DNA from: Tetrahymena elliotti 4EA
Lineage: Eukaryota > Ciliophora > Oligohymenophorea > Hymenostomatida > Tetrahymenidae
Assembly: GCA_000231825.2 (NCBI GenBank)
Contig: JH720299.1
Coordinates: 944,972 to 1,008,971, forward strand
DNA: 64,000 nucleotides
Direction: 5' to 3'
Part shown: piece after piece, positions 1-11,369 of the stretch
Position numbering within the stretch: position 1 is the first letter of the stretch
Layout: each line of letters begins with the position of its first letter
Program-made: the position numbers and the translations under genes
Notes under the pieces: generated by a model
What the model was told of the DNA's origin: nothing
The model's input: the letters and a program-made list of their open reading frames with translations, nothing else
Database searches by the model: none

Positions 1-1
1 T

Positions 2-1462
2 TACTATTACTTTGAATCAGTAAGCATTTTACTCAGCCAAAAAATACATAATACTATTAATCAAGAAACCTTCCTTCAAAAGCATAACAGAGTAAATTAC
101 TTTTTATAGAGTATTATCAATAAAATAAATGAAATAATAGAGCTAAACACTCCCTCTATTTTTCTCATGGCTGATATATTCTCTAAAACTTTTCATAAAC
201 CAATATCTCTTTTGGTTAAGAAAAATGCTAATGAAAAATGCCCAAACAAATACACTAGGCTAATACAAAAAGAAAAACAAGTTAATAATGATTTAACAAT
301 TTTGGATTGTCTATTGTTGAATTATGAAGTAGTTAATTAAGAAACTGACTAATTAATCTGTAAACTTTTTAATTATATGGCTGCAGCAAGTGATACCTTC
401 CCTAAATTCTTGTGCGAAAAATTCTATAAGATGATTGGATTTGTAGCTAGGGCTTAAACATCAAAAGATTAATGGTCATGCTAAATTGTTTTCCCTGCTT
501 TAAAAGAAATAATAATGGGTTATATATTCTTACAAAGTGTTTTTGATCATCTTGTAAATACTTTAGGAGAAGATATTTTTAATGTACTTGTTAGAACTGA
601 AAATATGGAATAAATTACATTATCTAGGTAAAATACATTTTGTTTTATACCTAATTGTTTAATTAAAAATGAAGTACATTTTAAATTTAAGAATTTTTTC
701 AATATAGTTATTAAAAATTAAAGAATTTTAAGACAAAAGTATTCTATTGTTCATAAATTTAAAAAAATTATATTGAAAACTAAAGGTTTGTTCAAATAAA
801 ATATTTATTTAGAACCATTTTCTTATTCCCATATTTCTGAAATGAATCTTAAATTTTGGTAAAAAAGTTTATGCTTTATCAACGAATATGTTTTTGTTGT
901 AAAATTTTGATTTAAAAGCCTGCTTTTGCAAATTTATTATGATTTTTTATGTACATGAAAACATCTATTGGTGTCATCATTTTTTATGTTGAGATATTTA
1001 AAAACCTTAAATTTTAAATTTTTTCATAAAATAAAAAAATAAAAAATTTAATTTAATAAATAAAAGAAATTTGATCAAGATATATAAGTAAGTTTAAATA
1101 TTGAGACAATATATTTTTTTTATTTTTAGATTTGTAATTAATTATAATATAAATAATAAATATTTCTTCATTTTATTAAAAATAAAAATTATATCAGCAC
1201 ATAAAGTATAATTTAACTAATCTTTTTGCCTTTACAAGTCTCGATTTTAATCTTTAAGAGCCCTTTTCATCAATATTATTCCCCCTTAAAAAAAATTATT
1301 CATATAAATATAGAATAAATAATAATATTAAAACTCTATTTTTACTTTAGGTTGACAGCCAAAGTAGAGAAATTAGAGCATTTTGCTAAACCAGATCCTA
1401 ATCCTTATGTACCAATTTCATCAATATTATTATTTCTGTTAAAATAATATCTAAAAAAATGA
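2..1462 (+). CDS. unrecognised protein, 3' part (5' end outside window)
   Basis: The frame is open from base 2 with TAA/TAG read as Gln. The first exon appears to end at 627 (TCTAG|GTAAAATAC) and to splice to 1351, after TTTTTACTTTAG. The join keeps frame and gives ...ENMEQITLSRLTAKVEKLEHFAK..., ending at TGA 1460-1462. The alternative is no splice, with the frame running to TGA 908-910. I prefer the spliced form because the sequence after 628 turns into Phe/Lys/Asn-rich, noncoding-looking text and because four more copies of the second exon follow in the same phase. About 245 residues are visible, largely helical in appearance and with no clear membrane segment. I do not recognise the family. 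Confidence 0.6.
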
Positions 1463-2677
1463 GAAAAACATAAAAATTTGAATTCAACTGAAAATAATAA
1501 ATAAGAATGGATAAAGAAATGCTCCAAACAAATATTAACTAAGCAAACCCAAATTAATAAGTCAGTCAGCCCCTCATTAATTAAATTTTATTTTTTCATT
1601 TAAAAATCAGTTAATGATTATATTGAAATTCTAATTTTACTCAAGGTAAAGACCAAAAATCCAGAGATTAGAGCATTTTGCTAACTCAGATCCTAAAATC
1701 TTGATATACCAATATCACCAATCTTATTTGAGCTTTTATCATATTATAAAAATAAATATTGAATGTTAAAATAGATAAAAGAGTTAGAAAAACATAAAAG
1801 TATTAGTTAAATCCTAAACAACAGATAAAAAAAAAGAATAAATGAGCCAAAGGAATGTTAAGTAAACCAACCTAAATTAGTCAGTCAGTCAATCAGATAG
1901 CGTCTTATAAATTAAATCTTATTTATTCATTCAAAAAACATAATTAATATTGAAATATTATTTTTACCTTAGTGAAAGAATCAAAGTTGAAAGATTAGAG
2001 CATTTTCCTAAACCAGATCCTAATCCTGATATACCTATATTACCAATATTATTCTAGCTTTTGAAAAATTATTAAGATAAATATTTAAGAGAAAAATTTA
2101 AAAGAATGGTAAGATGAAAAAATCTGAAAGCAACAAATTAAAATTCAATGAATTAATGAGCCAAAAAATATCAAGTAAACCAAAAAAAATTAGTAAGTCA
2201 ATCAGTAGCTCATAAATTAAAGTGTTTTACTTTCAATCAAAAGAGCATAATTAATATTACAACATTATTTTTACCTTAGGTAAAGAGTCAAATCTGAGAG
2301 ATTAGAGCATTATGCTAAGCCAAAACCTAACCCTTAGGCACCAACATCACCAATATTTTTATAACTTTTAACATTATAAAAATAAATGTTCAAAAAGAAA
2401 TATTTGAAAAAATGAGAAAAACAAAATTTTAATTAAATTTGAAAAAATAAATAAATGTATGCTAAATAAATATCAAAAAAGCCAACCTTAATTATTCAAT
2501 CAATTTTTTCTTTAATAAATTAAAGTCTTTAAAAAAGCATAATGAATATTGAAATATTATTTTTACCTTAGGGAAAGAGTCAAAATTTAGAGATTAGAGC
2601 ATTTTGCTAAGATAGATCCTAATTCTTATGGATAGCGAATAAGTGATCTTATAAAAAATTATCAAAATAAATCTTGA
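1351..2677 (+). repeat. five tandem copies of a terminal-exon-like unit
   Basis: Units start at about 1351, 1646, 1973, 2280 and 2572, so the spacing is 292-327 bases. Each begins after an acceptor-like T-rich stretch (for example TTTTTACCTTAG) and shares a core reading roughly ERVKxERLEHFAKPDPNPY. Unit 1 ends in TGA at 1460, unit 3 at 2115, unit 4 at 2413 and unit 5 at 2675. Unit 2 has a frame slip inside the core. All five start in the same phase, compatible with the upstream exon ending at 627. Whether copies 2-5 are used as alternative last exons or are dead duplicates cannot be told from sequence. Confidence 0.75.
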
Positions 2678-2754
2678 ATAATGAAAAATTTAAAAAAACA
2701 TAAAAATTAAAATAAACCCAAAAAACTAATATCATTGTTTATAAAAAATGTACA

Positions 2755-3545
2755 ATTAATATTGAAACATTAACTTTACATGAGGTTAAAAGATAAAGTT
2801 TAGAGATTTTACTATTTTAAGGATTAATAAATAAATTACCATATCTCAATATGAAGATTTAAGTAAGAAGTTAAATTAGAGCTTTCTAACTTTAAATAGA
2901 TAAAAATTAAAATATATTCTTATCTTTTAAAAAATTGAATTACATCACTTAAATTTGTAAATTTTTATTTATTTTTTATCAACATCTTTTTCTTTTTTAA
3001 ATTTTTGTTAGATATTAAATTCAATATAAATTAATTAATGATTACAGTGAACCTCGAAAAATAGGTTGATATGTGACATGGCATATTTTTTTTAAAATTA
3101 CCTTAATATCTAAAATTTCAGTGTATAGCCTTGAGAAAGGCAGTACCCCTAGGGTACTATACATATATATATTGAATAAAGAAATATATTTAAAAAAGCA
3201 AGGAAATGATGAAAATTAGTATTAAATAAACCCAAAACAGTAAATTGTTCATAAATTAAAGTCACTATTTAATTATTAATATTGAAACATTATTTTTCCA
3301 TGAGGGTAAAAATCCAAATTTAGAGTTTTGATTCTTTAAAGGAAAAATTAATTATTACCTCAAATCAATATGAAGATTTATGTCAGAAGTTAAATCAGAG
3401 CTGAGTAACTTTAAATAGATAAAATATGAAATATTTTCATCCTTAAAGAAATTGAAGTACATCACTGAGATTTCTAAAATATTTTATGTTTTATTCTCAA
3501 CATTTATTTTTAAATTTTGTTTAGAGACTGAATAGGAATTAATTA
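2755..3545. repeat. two further diverged copies of the same repeat family
   Basis: The segments 2755-3025 and 3275-3545 are alike over about 250 bases (shared words such as ATCAATATGAAGATTTA and AACTTTAAATAGATAAAA). They begin with the same AATTAATATTGAAACATT lead-in that precedes the terminal-exon-like units upstream. The LEHFAK core is lost in both. They look like older, decayed members of the array. The bases between them hold nothing coding that I can see, only a short near-palindrome at 3143-3157 (GTACCCCTAGGGTAC). Confidence 0.55.
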
Positions 3546-3737
3546 ACGTGAAAAATTAAATAAACTCCTCCAAACAGAATTTAAGCTAAATAAAAACAAT
3601 CATTATTGTTATTTAAAACATTTAAATAATAAGACTTAAAATTCAATTTTTCATACTAGTTTCAAATATCTATAATCTATCTGTATGAGAAGTTATGGAT
3701 AAAATTTAATTTATTATCATTATTTAATTAAAAAATA

Positions 3738-3910
3738 AGGGGTGTGGCAACTATAGAGGTATATGAGAGAAATTCATTCGGAGTGCTAGATATAGGGGTT
3801 AATTTATTTTGTATATTTTTACACAAAATTTATTTCTAACTACTATTACAATAAGTGGCAGATATAAGTTTTAGAATTTCACCCATATACCTTTATAGTT
3901 GCCACACCCT
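3738..3910. mobile_element. MITE-like element with terminal inverted repeats
   Basis: The left end, starting AGGGGTGTGGCAACTATAGA at 3738, is the reverse complement of the right end, ending ATAGTTGCCACACCCT at 3910. About 26 of 27 positions match. The ends stand out as GC-rich words in AT-rich DNA. The 173-base element has no coding capacity, and its inner parts are also partly complementary, so it could fold into one long hairpin. AAAATA-like words flank both ends and may be a target-site duplication. No transposase is attached, so a mobile origin is inferred from structure. Confidence 0.65.
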
Positions 3911-4700
3911 AAAAATAAATAATTACAGATATAATTTATGTATCTTAAATAAATAAAAAAATTAGTACTTTACTTATTTGTATTTGTTATTATTTATTTT
4001 ATTAGTAGAATATCATAAAAATTATCAAAATCTATTTTGAAACACTCAACTTATATTAAATTTTAAAATATTTTTTTTTTATTTAAAAGTAATATTTGCA
4101 TCATAAGCCTTTTGAATTAGAAAAATTAAAGTGAAGGTGAGAGTGTAAATTAAATTACTTAAGATAGACAAATCCCTTAAAAATGATTTAATTGACGTAA
4201 TAAATGTTTTTTTGTTTTTTTTTAACAAAAATGTAATTTATATGAATGAATAAAATCTGTAAGCAAACAAAAAGTAACAGCAATTTTAAATACCATCAAT
4301 GAAAAAGAGAAAATAAATAAGTAAAAAAATAAATAATTTAATTTGTGATAAGAAGAAAAGTGTAATAATAAAATCAATATTGTGACATTATTAGAGATCA
4401 AATTTAAATTTGTAATACTTTCTTTAAGAAAGAGACCTGTAATTAAAAAGTAGGTTATTGATGTTATTAATTAATGGGTGATTTTGATAATTAGCTTAAT
4501 TTAATTTCTATTTGTAAGAATTGAATACATGAATCTTAATAAGCTATTATTAAATAATATTCTTAGATGTATTTGCTTGTGCTTTTTCTTTTTGATTACA
4601 ACAGAAGATGAGTAAAAAGTTAGAAATTAATTAACAAAGGAAAGTTATTTCTTAATTACTATTTATTAATATTAAAGAAAAGAAAGAAAGTCTTAAAAAT
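3911..4700. other. AT-rich intergenic DNA
   Basis: Poly-A and poly-T tracts and short open frames without family signal. It leads into the small secreted-protein gene at 4701 and presumably holds its promoter, but no specific site can be supported. Confidence 0.5.
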
Positions 4701-5006
4701 ATGAGAAAATATCTTGCTCTTTTGTTAATTTTTATCTCTTTGTTAATTAATTCATGCAGCGCTTCTTGGGAATGTATAACTTAGTATGGCTGCTAAGCTT
4801 ATTATGCAAAGGCTAAATAAAATAGACCTACAGTTATTAATTATTGCAATAAATAGTGCAAAGCAGGAACTAATAAATTTACTGATGCATTATATCTAGA
4901 CTGTCTTCAATCAGTTGGGTTTGAATATATTGAAGTAAGAAATTTAATTGTCTGCGATATGAATAGATGCGCATCTGTAATAGAAGATGTAGTCAATAAC
5001 GAATGA
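4701..5006 (+). CDS. small secreted Cys-rich protein
   Basis: A single-exon gene of 101 residues ending in TGA. It opens with MRKYLALLLIFISLLIN, a typical signal peptide of Lys/Arg followed by a Leu/Ile-rich core. The mature part carries cysteines near residues 25, 31, 49, 53, 68, 85 and 90, with another at 19 near the predicted cleavage point, and has no second membrane segment. That fits a disulphide-bonded extracellular or granule protein. Several TAA/TAG codons must be read as Gln. I do not recognise a named family, and a function is not inferred. The start is the first ATG and sits after an A-rich leader typical of ciliates. Confidence 0.7.
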
Positions 5007-5199
5007 AAAGAAAATGAATTTATCTGGTAGGACCTTAAAATAAAATACTTAAAAATATTATTTCAAAACAGCTTCAAAAATAATTAAAAATTGCCTTTAT
5101 ATTTACTAAAAATGTACTGAGAAGATCAAAATTATATTTAATTGCACCCAACAATAAATAAAAGATTAAATCTTTCATCATATATTACATTATATATTT

Positions 5200-6188
5200 T
5201 CATGTTTTGCCATATAAAAGTGTATTTTCCTAATCTAATTGAGCCTTAAATTATTTTTAGTACATATTTATTTTCATTACATTTTATTCATTTATGTAAG
5301 TATCATCATTTGTTTTAATTTCTTTCTTTAAGTATTAATCTATTTCTGAATCATACCATTATGAATTTATTACCCAGAAATAGAAATTAGTATGAACTAT
5401 CAAAAGCGCATCTTAATAATTTGTCATAATCTCAAATTCTTTTACACTTTTTTTAATATTAAAATTATTAGGAAAATTTTCATTCATGTCTTTTAAATTA
5501 CATTCAATATTTTATGAAAATATCTTCTTTTAAAGCTAATAAATACTTTTATTAATCTATTATTTTAAATGGTTATTAAGTTTTAATTTCATCAATTATT
5601 TAATTTTGTTAAACTGGTAATATTTTAACGGATATTTGCTCATTATTTTTGGAATTACACTTAGGAATAACAAATAATTGATCTCTCTTTAAAGTGTTTA
5701 GCATTACCCCAGAAATTTAAATATTTAAACCTTAAGGAAAGTAGTGATCAGTAAAGTAATTGATTTCTGTTTATCACATTCAAGATATATTTTATAATCT
5801 AATTAAAACTCTCCAAACGTCGAATTAAAGAATTACTTGATGTTTTACCTTATTTGAGTTTTAAATGAATTAATTAAATATATAGACTTTAATTAATATT
5901 TTACAAAATTTCATATGTTCCGGAAGTGTTATGGACTGTTACATAACTAACAGTACAGTTATTGCAATAACAGCCATCATTTTAGTAGTTATTGTTACTT
6001 CATAAATTGTCTAGCCTTTAAAGTCAACTTTATTTATGCTTATCACATATATATAAGGCTTTTATTATCGATTATTTACCACTTGATACAAAAATTCAGT
6101 CAGGAAACCTCCTATATTAAATCTTTGAATATCTTTAGCTCTTTCAACATTTATCAACTATCTTTTACCATTTGAATTAATTTAGTAT
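5200..6188 (-). CDS. unrecognised multi-exon protein, 5' end unclear
   Basis: Read on the minus strand, the last exon starts after an acceptor near 5560, ends at TGA (5202-5200), and reads coherently (for example NYQDALLIVHTNFYFWVINS). The exon before it contains INYFTDHYFPQGLNIQISGV and QLFVIPKCNS and joins it in phase. A further exon has NDGCYCNNCTVSYVTVHN, and upstream of that a stretch reads RFNIGGFLTEFLYQVV. Between these last two parts, near 5990-6005, the frame shifts by one base or an intron is missed, so the gene may be damaged or mis-assembled there. A possible first exon starting MNPKYFLFQ lies near 6465 but is weak. No family is recognised. Confidence 0.45.
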
Positions 6189-7089
6189 CTGAAATCAAAC
6201 AAAGTTTAATGATTCTCTTCTCAATTTTTTTTTGTAGATTAGTCAAAATAATTTTTATAATTTTTTAAAAAGAATTAAAAACATTTTTTTCCTCAAAAAT
6301 AAAAATAGTCATTTATTTATAGATGTAGTTAAAGATATTTGATTGATTAAAATAATACTTAACTTTAATTTTTTAAAAGTAAATTTTTGAAAAGATAAAA
6401 TTATGATTGAAACCTTTTTTTAAGAATGTAAAAGTTATTTGAAAAAGAAAATATTTAGGATTCATTAGTACAAATTAAAATAAAATAAAAAAATATTTAA
6501 TGATTATTTTGACAGATTTAAATAATAAGTAATCAGGTAAAGTTAAGCAATAGTAATTAATAAAATTAGCCTTATGAAAAAATAAATTAATTGGATAATA
6601 ATTTATATGTGATTTTGTTACTTTGGAATGATTTATTGTGGAAATGATTGATTCTAAATTTGGCTTAGTATAAATTGGTTATAGTGTTTAAAGATGAGAA
6701 AAAGGAAGAAATTAGTGGGATTGGATTAATAATTAATAGGATTTTGCTTACTTGATTAGGAAAATATATTTGGAAGGAACGTGTGTTGATGAAATTAAAT
6801 TGGCTTTAATAAGCATCTAATAGGTTATTGAAAGTAATACACATCTTTTTTGAGATATTTTTTAGTAAAACTCATCTATTTCTTAGTCAATTATATTTCT
6901 TTACTTGATAATTTTTGATGCGAATCTGTTAATTTTAAAGAATCTCTATTACGAAAAATTTACTTGATTTGTTCGTCTTGTCAAAAAAATTGATTGATAA
7001 TTCAATTAAAAAAAAGTAAATAAAAATTATTATAAAAAGAAGATAAATTTAGAAAGAATTTCATTAAATTAGTTTATATTAGCAAGAAG
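6189..7089. other. AT-rich intergenic DNA
   Basis: It lies between divergently transcribed genes. Apart from a weak minus-strand ATG exon near 6465, no coding frame with family signal, repeat or RNA gene was seen. Promoters of both neighbours are likely here by position only. Confidence 0.4.
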
Positions 7090-8837
7090 ATGGCTTAAGA
7101 TCCTTTCGCAGTTTCAAAGAGTAAATTTCAATTCAAAGATTTTAAAATTGATTTATTCGTTTCATTCCAAAATAATGTTTAAAGCTCATTTGCATTTTAC
7201 CGCTTTATTAAAAGTTTAGGATGATTTTTTTAAATTGAAACGGATCAATTATAATATGGATAATTATTCAAATATTATTAATTTTAAAAATAGAGAAATC
7301 ATTTAAGAATCCTTTTGGTGTTAAAACCCCAGAAGTTAAAACAGATGGATTTTATAACCCTTAAGATAATGGTTGGGTTAATGATCCCTAAGCAGAAGGA
7401 GTAGAGGATTTCCCTTAATTTAATAGTTCAAATGCATTTGATGTTAACAAATAAAACTAAAACAATGGATTTAACAATACATTTTAGTAGCCTGCAAAGC
7501 CAGCACCAAATTAATTTACATAAAACAATAATAATGCTAAAAAGGTTCCATTTTAACCAAAGCCTTAAAACACAGGAAATCCCTTTGCATTTAATCCTAA
7601 CAGTTAGCCAGTATTATAAGAAGATTAAGGAAGCTCATTCGATTTTACATACAATATGGAATAAAATACAATTGCCAAACAAAATTCAAATTAATAAGTT
7701 TAACAATAGCCTAAAAGATTTGATCCCAACTAAGCATAATAGCAATAATAGTAATATCAACAACAATAATATCAATAGTAGTAAGGTTACTCAAATTTAG
7801 GTTTTGATCCTAACAATGTAGATCCAGACAATGAACCACCTCTTTTAGTAGGTAAATAAATCTCTAAATTTAGTTAAAGTTCATTTAAAACTAAGCAGAT
7901 TTTCTAAAAAACCCATCAGCAATTAATAAATAGATTTGACTTCCCATTCAATCTTTACAAAGAATTTAATTTAGTTTCTAAATATTTCAAAAACTTAAAT
8001 TTGACCTTTCTATAATAGCATATGTTAGTTTGTAACTCAATTTTTTTTTTTAATTTAAAGAATTGGGTATAGATTTAAATAGCATTAAAGTGAGAACTTT
8101 ATCTGTCCTTAAGTTTAAAAAATGTGATATTTAATTCTTAGAAGATCCTGATATGTCTGGTCCTATCATTCTTGGATTCATTTTCGGTTTTCTCTTATTA
8201 CTTGTAAGATACCTCTCATTCATTTTATTCTATTTTATAAAATTAATTTTCTTATTTTCAATTAAATTTGTATTTTAAAAAAATAAAAGAGTGGTAAATT
8301 GTAATTCGGTTATGTCTACGGTTTCGGTATCAGCGGAACAATAGCTATATACTGCATCATGAACTTTTTGAGCATGGTATATAATTAATTATTTAATGGA
8401 TAAAATAATATTAATTTAAATTAATTTCATTAAAAATAGCATAAAGAAATTCCTTTATATAACACATTAAGTATTCTTGGATATTGCCTTATGCCTGTTA
8501 TAATCTTATGTTTCTTTAATGTATTTATGAGCTTAAGGTAATTTTTTATATCAATCAGTCTGATTTATTATTTTATTTTAAGCAACAAAATAAGCTTTTT
8601 TAAATACAAAAAAAAAATTAATAGAAATTGATTGAATTTAAGTTTAAATATTTGTTTAATTTTAAAAATAATAGATTCTTTTTAGGTTATATTTTTGCTC
8701 TCTTGAGTATCTTATGGTCTACTTATTCTGCTACTAACTTTTTCAATGAACTTATTCATTAAGAACATTAAAAATATTTAGTTGCCTACCCTGTTTTCCT
8801 CTTTTATAGTATTTTTGTCTTACTTACTATCTTTTGA
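7090..8837 (+). CDS. Yip1/YIPF5-like ER-Golgi membrane protein
   Basis: Six exons give 359 residues: 7090-7120, 7294-7851, 8061-8203, 8290-8376, 8440-8537, 8675-8837. The first ~190 residues are a soluble Gln/Asn/Pro-rich tail (NPFGVKTP, many QQQ runs). The Yip1 domain then follows: PPLLVELGID, DMSGPIILGFIFGFLLLL, SGKLQFGYVYGFG, a segment ending in MNFLSM, LGYCLMPVII, and LLVAYP-type LVAYPVFLFY near the C terminus, matching YIPF5/Yip1 block by block with five membrane segments. Known Yip1 proteins act in ER-to-Golgi vesicle traffic and bind Rab/Yif1 partners. All exon joins keep frame. Exon 6 uses the acceptor ATAATAG at 8674, not the TTTTTAG just downstream, because only that one preserves the frame. 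Confidence 0.93.
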
Positions 8838-10001
8838 AATCTATAAACTTAAAGACCCCTCAAAAGCGGATCCATTTAACATAATTTCAGCTTCCTTCTG
8901 CCAATTAAAGATTAATAATAAAAATAAAAACTTTGTGTTTAATTAGAAGCTTCAGATAGATAGAACTAAACTGAGATATCACAAAGCTAAAATATAACTA
9001 ACTATGCACATCTATCCATTCGATTAATAAACTATTTATTGATTTGTCTATAAAAATAATTAATTAAACACTATTTTATATTACATTTTTGTAAAAATGA
9101 TTGATTACCCATTTTCAATAAACTCTAAGAAATGTTTTTAATTTATATTTTAATGGTGAATTTTCTAATTATAAATAAAAAAAGAATGAAAATTTAATAT
9201 CTTGGCTGAGCTCACATAAAAGTATCAAAGTTTTAATAACATAGACGTCATAACTATATAGGTTATTAATTAATTCTTATGTTATTTTTTTCAAAAAATG
9301 GATTATTGACTTGTATCTCAATTGGTTAACTGAAGAATCAAAAGTATGATGAGTCATTTTAGTTAAAATAAAATTGTTCACTATCAGGGTTTAAATAAAC
9401 ATTTAAGAATATTTGGCAAGTTAAAATAATTATGTATTAATTGATTAACTTTAAAATTTATTTCATCATTTATTTTGTTTAAGATATTATTGATAAAAAA
9501 AAATAGTAATAATGTTTTTTTGATTTAAGAAAAGGATAGAAATGTCATGAATTTTTATTGTTAAAATTATTGAATATTGCTTTTAAGAGTAAATTAAAAT
9601 GAATGAATGTAAATTAATAAAAGATAATTTATATTTAAATTTGTGAATAAATTTTCTTAACACAAAATAACAATTTACTCTTGGTGATTGAACCAAAACA
9701 AACAAATAAAAAATTAATTGAAATTTAAAAATAAATAATATCTATCATATGTTATAAGTAAATGACGTAAAATTTTAAACTAAATTTAATAAAATAGATG
9801 CACTGATTACGATGATAGATGGAAATGTTAAATTTCAAATGATGTTGTTATTTATTTTATAAACAATTAAATTTCTTTAAATAGAAAAAAAAATATTAAA
9901 GGTAAAGTAAGTTAAGATAGCAATTAATTAAGAATCAATCAATCGCATACATTATTTGTAAAGAATAAACAAATTAATAATTAAATTAGTGAGTGAATAA
10001 G
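8838..10001. other. intergenic DNA between two + genes
   Basis: AT-rich. A slightly GC-richer patch at 8860-9000 follows the Yip1-like stop and is probably 3' UTR. No further open frame with family signal, repeat or RNA gene was seen. Confidence 0.45.
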
Positions 10002-10972
10002 ATGAATAGTTAGGAGAAGAAATCAGGAAATTCTTGTTTGTATTGCTTGTATAATATTTTCAATTTCTTATTTATGTTACAAGCATTACTAGTTATTGCC
10101 ATGGGAGCATGGTTGTGGTATGAAGTATAAAAAACAGGGCCTTTTAATTTAGGATTTATTATTTTGGGGGTGGTTGAATTCCTTTTATCACTTTTTGGAT
10201 AACATGTCAAAAAATCAAGAGTTAAAATGAATTTCTATTTGATCTTATTATTTTTATTGTTTACTGCATAGGCAATTATTGCATCTATAGCTATGGCTTC
10301 TAAAGATAAAATTATTGATTGGGCTGCTGAAAGAGCAGATAGTCCTTAGGAATCTTAGCATATTAAAGATCTCATATAAAATAATGTTGAAACTAGTATT
10401 TATATTACTTTTGCAGCTCTAGGCATTTAAATGTTTTGCATCTGGACTGTTTGGGCTTATAAAAAGTCATTCATATCAAGAAACACTACTCACGAGTTTC
10501 TCATTGAACAAGAAAATGGGTAATTTTTTTGTGATTTATTTAAATTTTCATTACAATTTTCTTTGTGTCTGACAATCGATTTTTCTACCAGATAAATAGA
10601 ATTGTGATTTGCTATTCTATTTAAATTGATAAAAGAAAATAATCTTAATCAATATAATAGATAAAATGAATAGCTTTCAATTTATAATTTAAAAGAAATT
10701 ATCAGAATTCATTTAAAAAGAAAAAATTAATTTACTTGTTTCTCAAAACAAAAAAATTAAATTACATCAGATTTTTTTAAACATCTAGATTTTTACATTT
10801 ATTTGTATTATTTATTATAAATAGAATCAAGATTAGCTTAAAGGAACATCAAGAAAAATAAAAAGAAGAAATAACAGCTAAATATGATAGATTAAGAAGA
10901 GAAGAATAAAAAAGATTTGAAAATTCTTCAGCTTATAGCAGCTATGATAGCTCTAAAATGAAAAAAAAATGA
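10002..10972 (+). CDS. tetraspanin-like four-pass membrane protein
   Basis: Two exons (10002-10519, 10825-10972) encode 221 residues. Four hydrophobic segments lie near 18-42, 49-65, 74-96 and 135-153, in the tetraspanin order: short first loop, longer loop between segments 3 and 4, cytosolic ends. The loop (DKIIDWAAERAD...) lacks the CCG motif that defines classical tetraspanins, so the call is by topology. The cytosolic tail from the second exon is highly charged (KEHQEKQKEEITAKYDRLRR) and ends in KMKKK. The intron has GT...AG ends, and the join (G|GA) keeps frame. The likely site is plasma membrane or endomembrane. Confidence 0.65.
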
Positions 10973-11369
10973 AAAAAATGTTTTAAAAATTTTAATTAAT
11001 TTAATCAATACTATCTAATTTAAAATCTGTTTATATAATAAATGCTTGATTTTGTTTATATACTAATGTTCTGCAAACTATAACTCTTTATATTACAATC
11101 ACTTTCACCAAATTTCACTAAACATTTTTGCTAAAATAAATTTACTTACTAATTATCTCAAATTTTTATCTTAAAATTAACTCAAACACTTACTCCTTTA
11201 TATTTATTCATTTCTAAATACTCATAAGCAAATAAATCAAATGGACTAAAAACCACAAACAAACAAGATGGGTAATTTATTAGAAAAATGTAAAAATTTG
11301 ACAAAATAAATGATATAAACTACAGTTAAATATTTTTTTTTAATTAAAATTTTGATGATTTTTTTTGAT
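10973..11369. other. convergent 3' intergenic region
   Basis: AT-rich DNA between the stop of the four-pass protein and the stop of the first transporter on the opposite strand. Nothing beyond likely 3' UTRs. Confidence 0.5.

Noticed and set aside
628..910. Open frame continuing past 627 to TGA 908
   Set aside because: It could be coding, but it is Phe/Lys/Asn-rich and AT-biased like translated intron. The splice to 1351 gives a better protein and fits the repeated exons, so it is kept only as an alternative.
7432..7800. Standard-code open frame inside exon 2 of the Yip1-like gene
   Set aside because: It is out of frame with the Yip1 product and is a shadow of the Gln/Asn-rich segment.
10010..10210. 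Minus-strand open frame opposite the tetraspanin-like gene
   Set aside because: It has no family signal, while the + frame gives four clean membrane segments.
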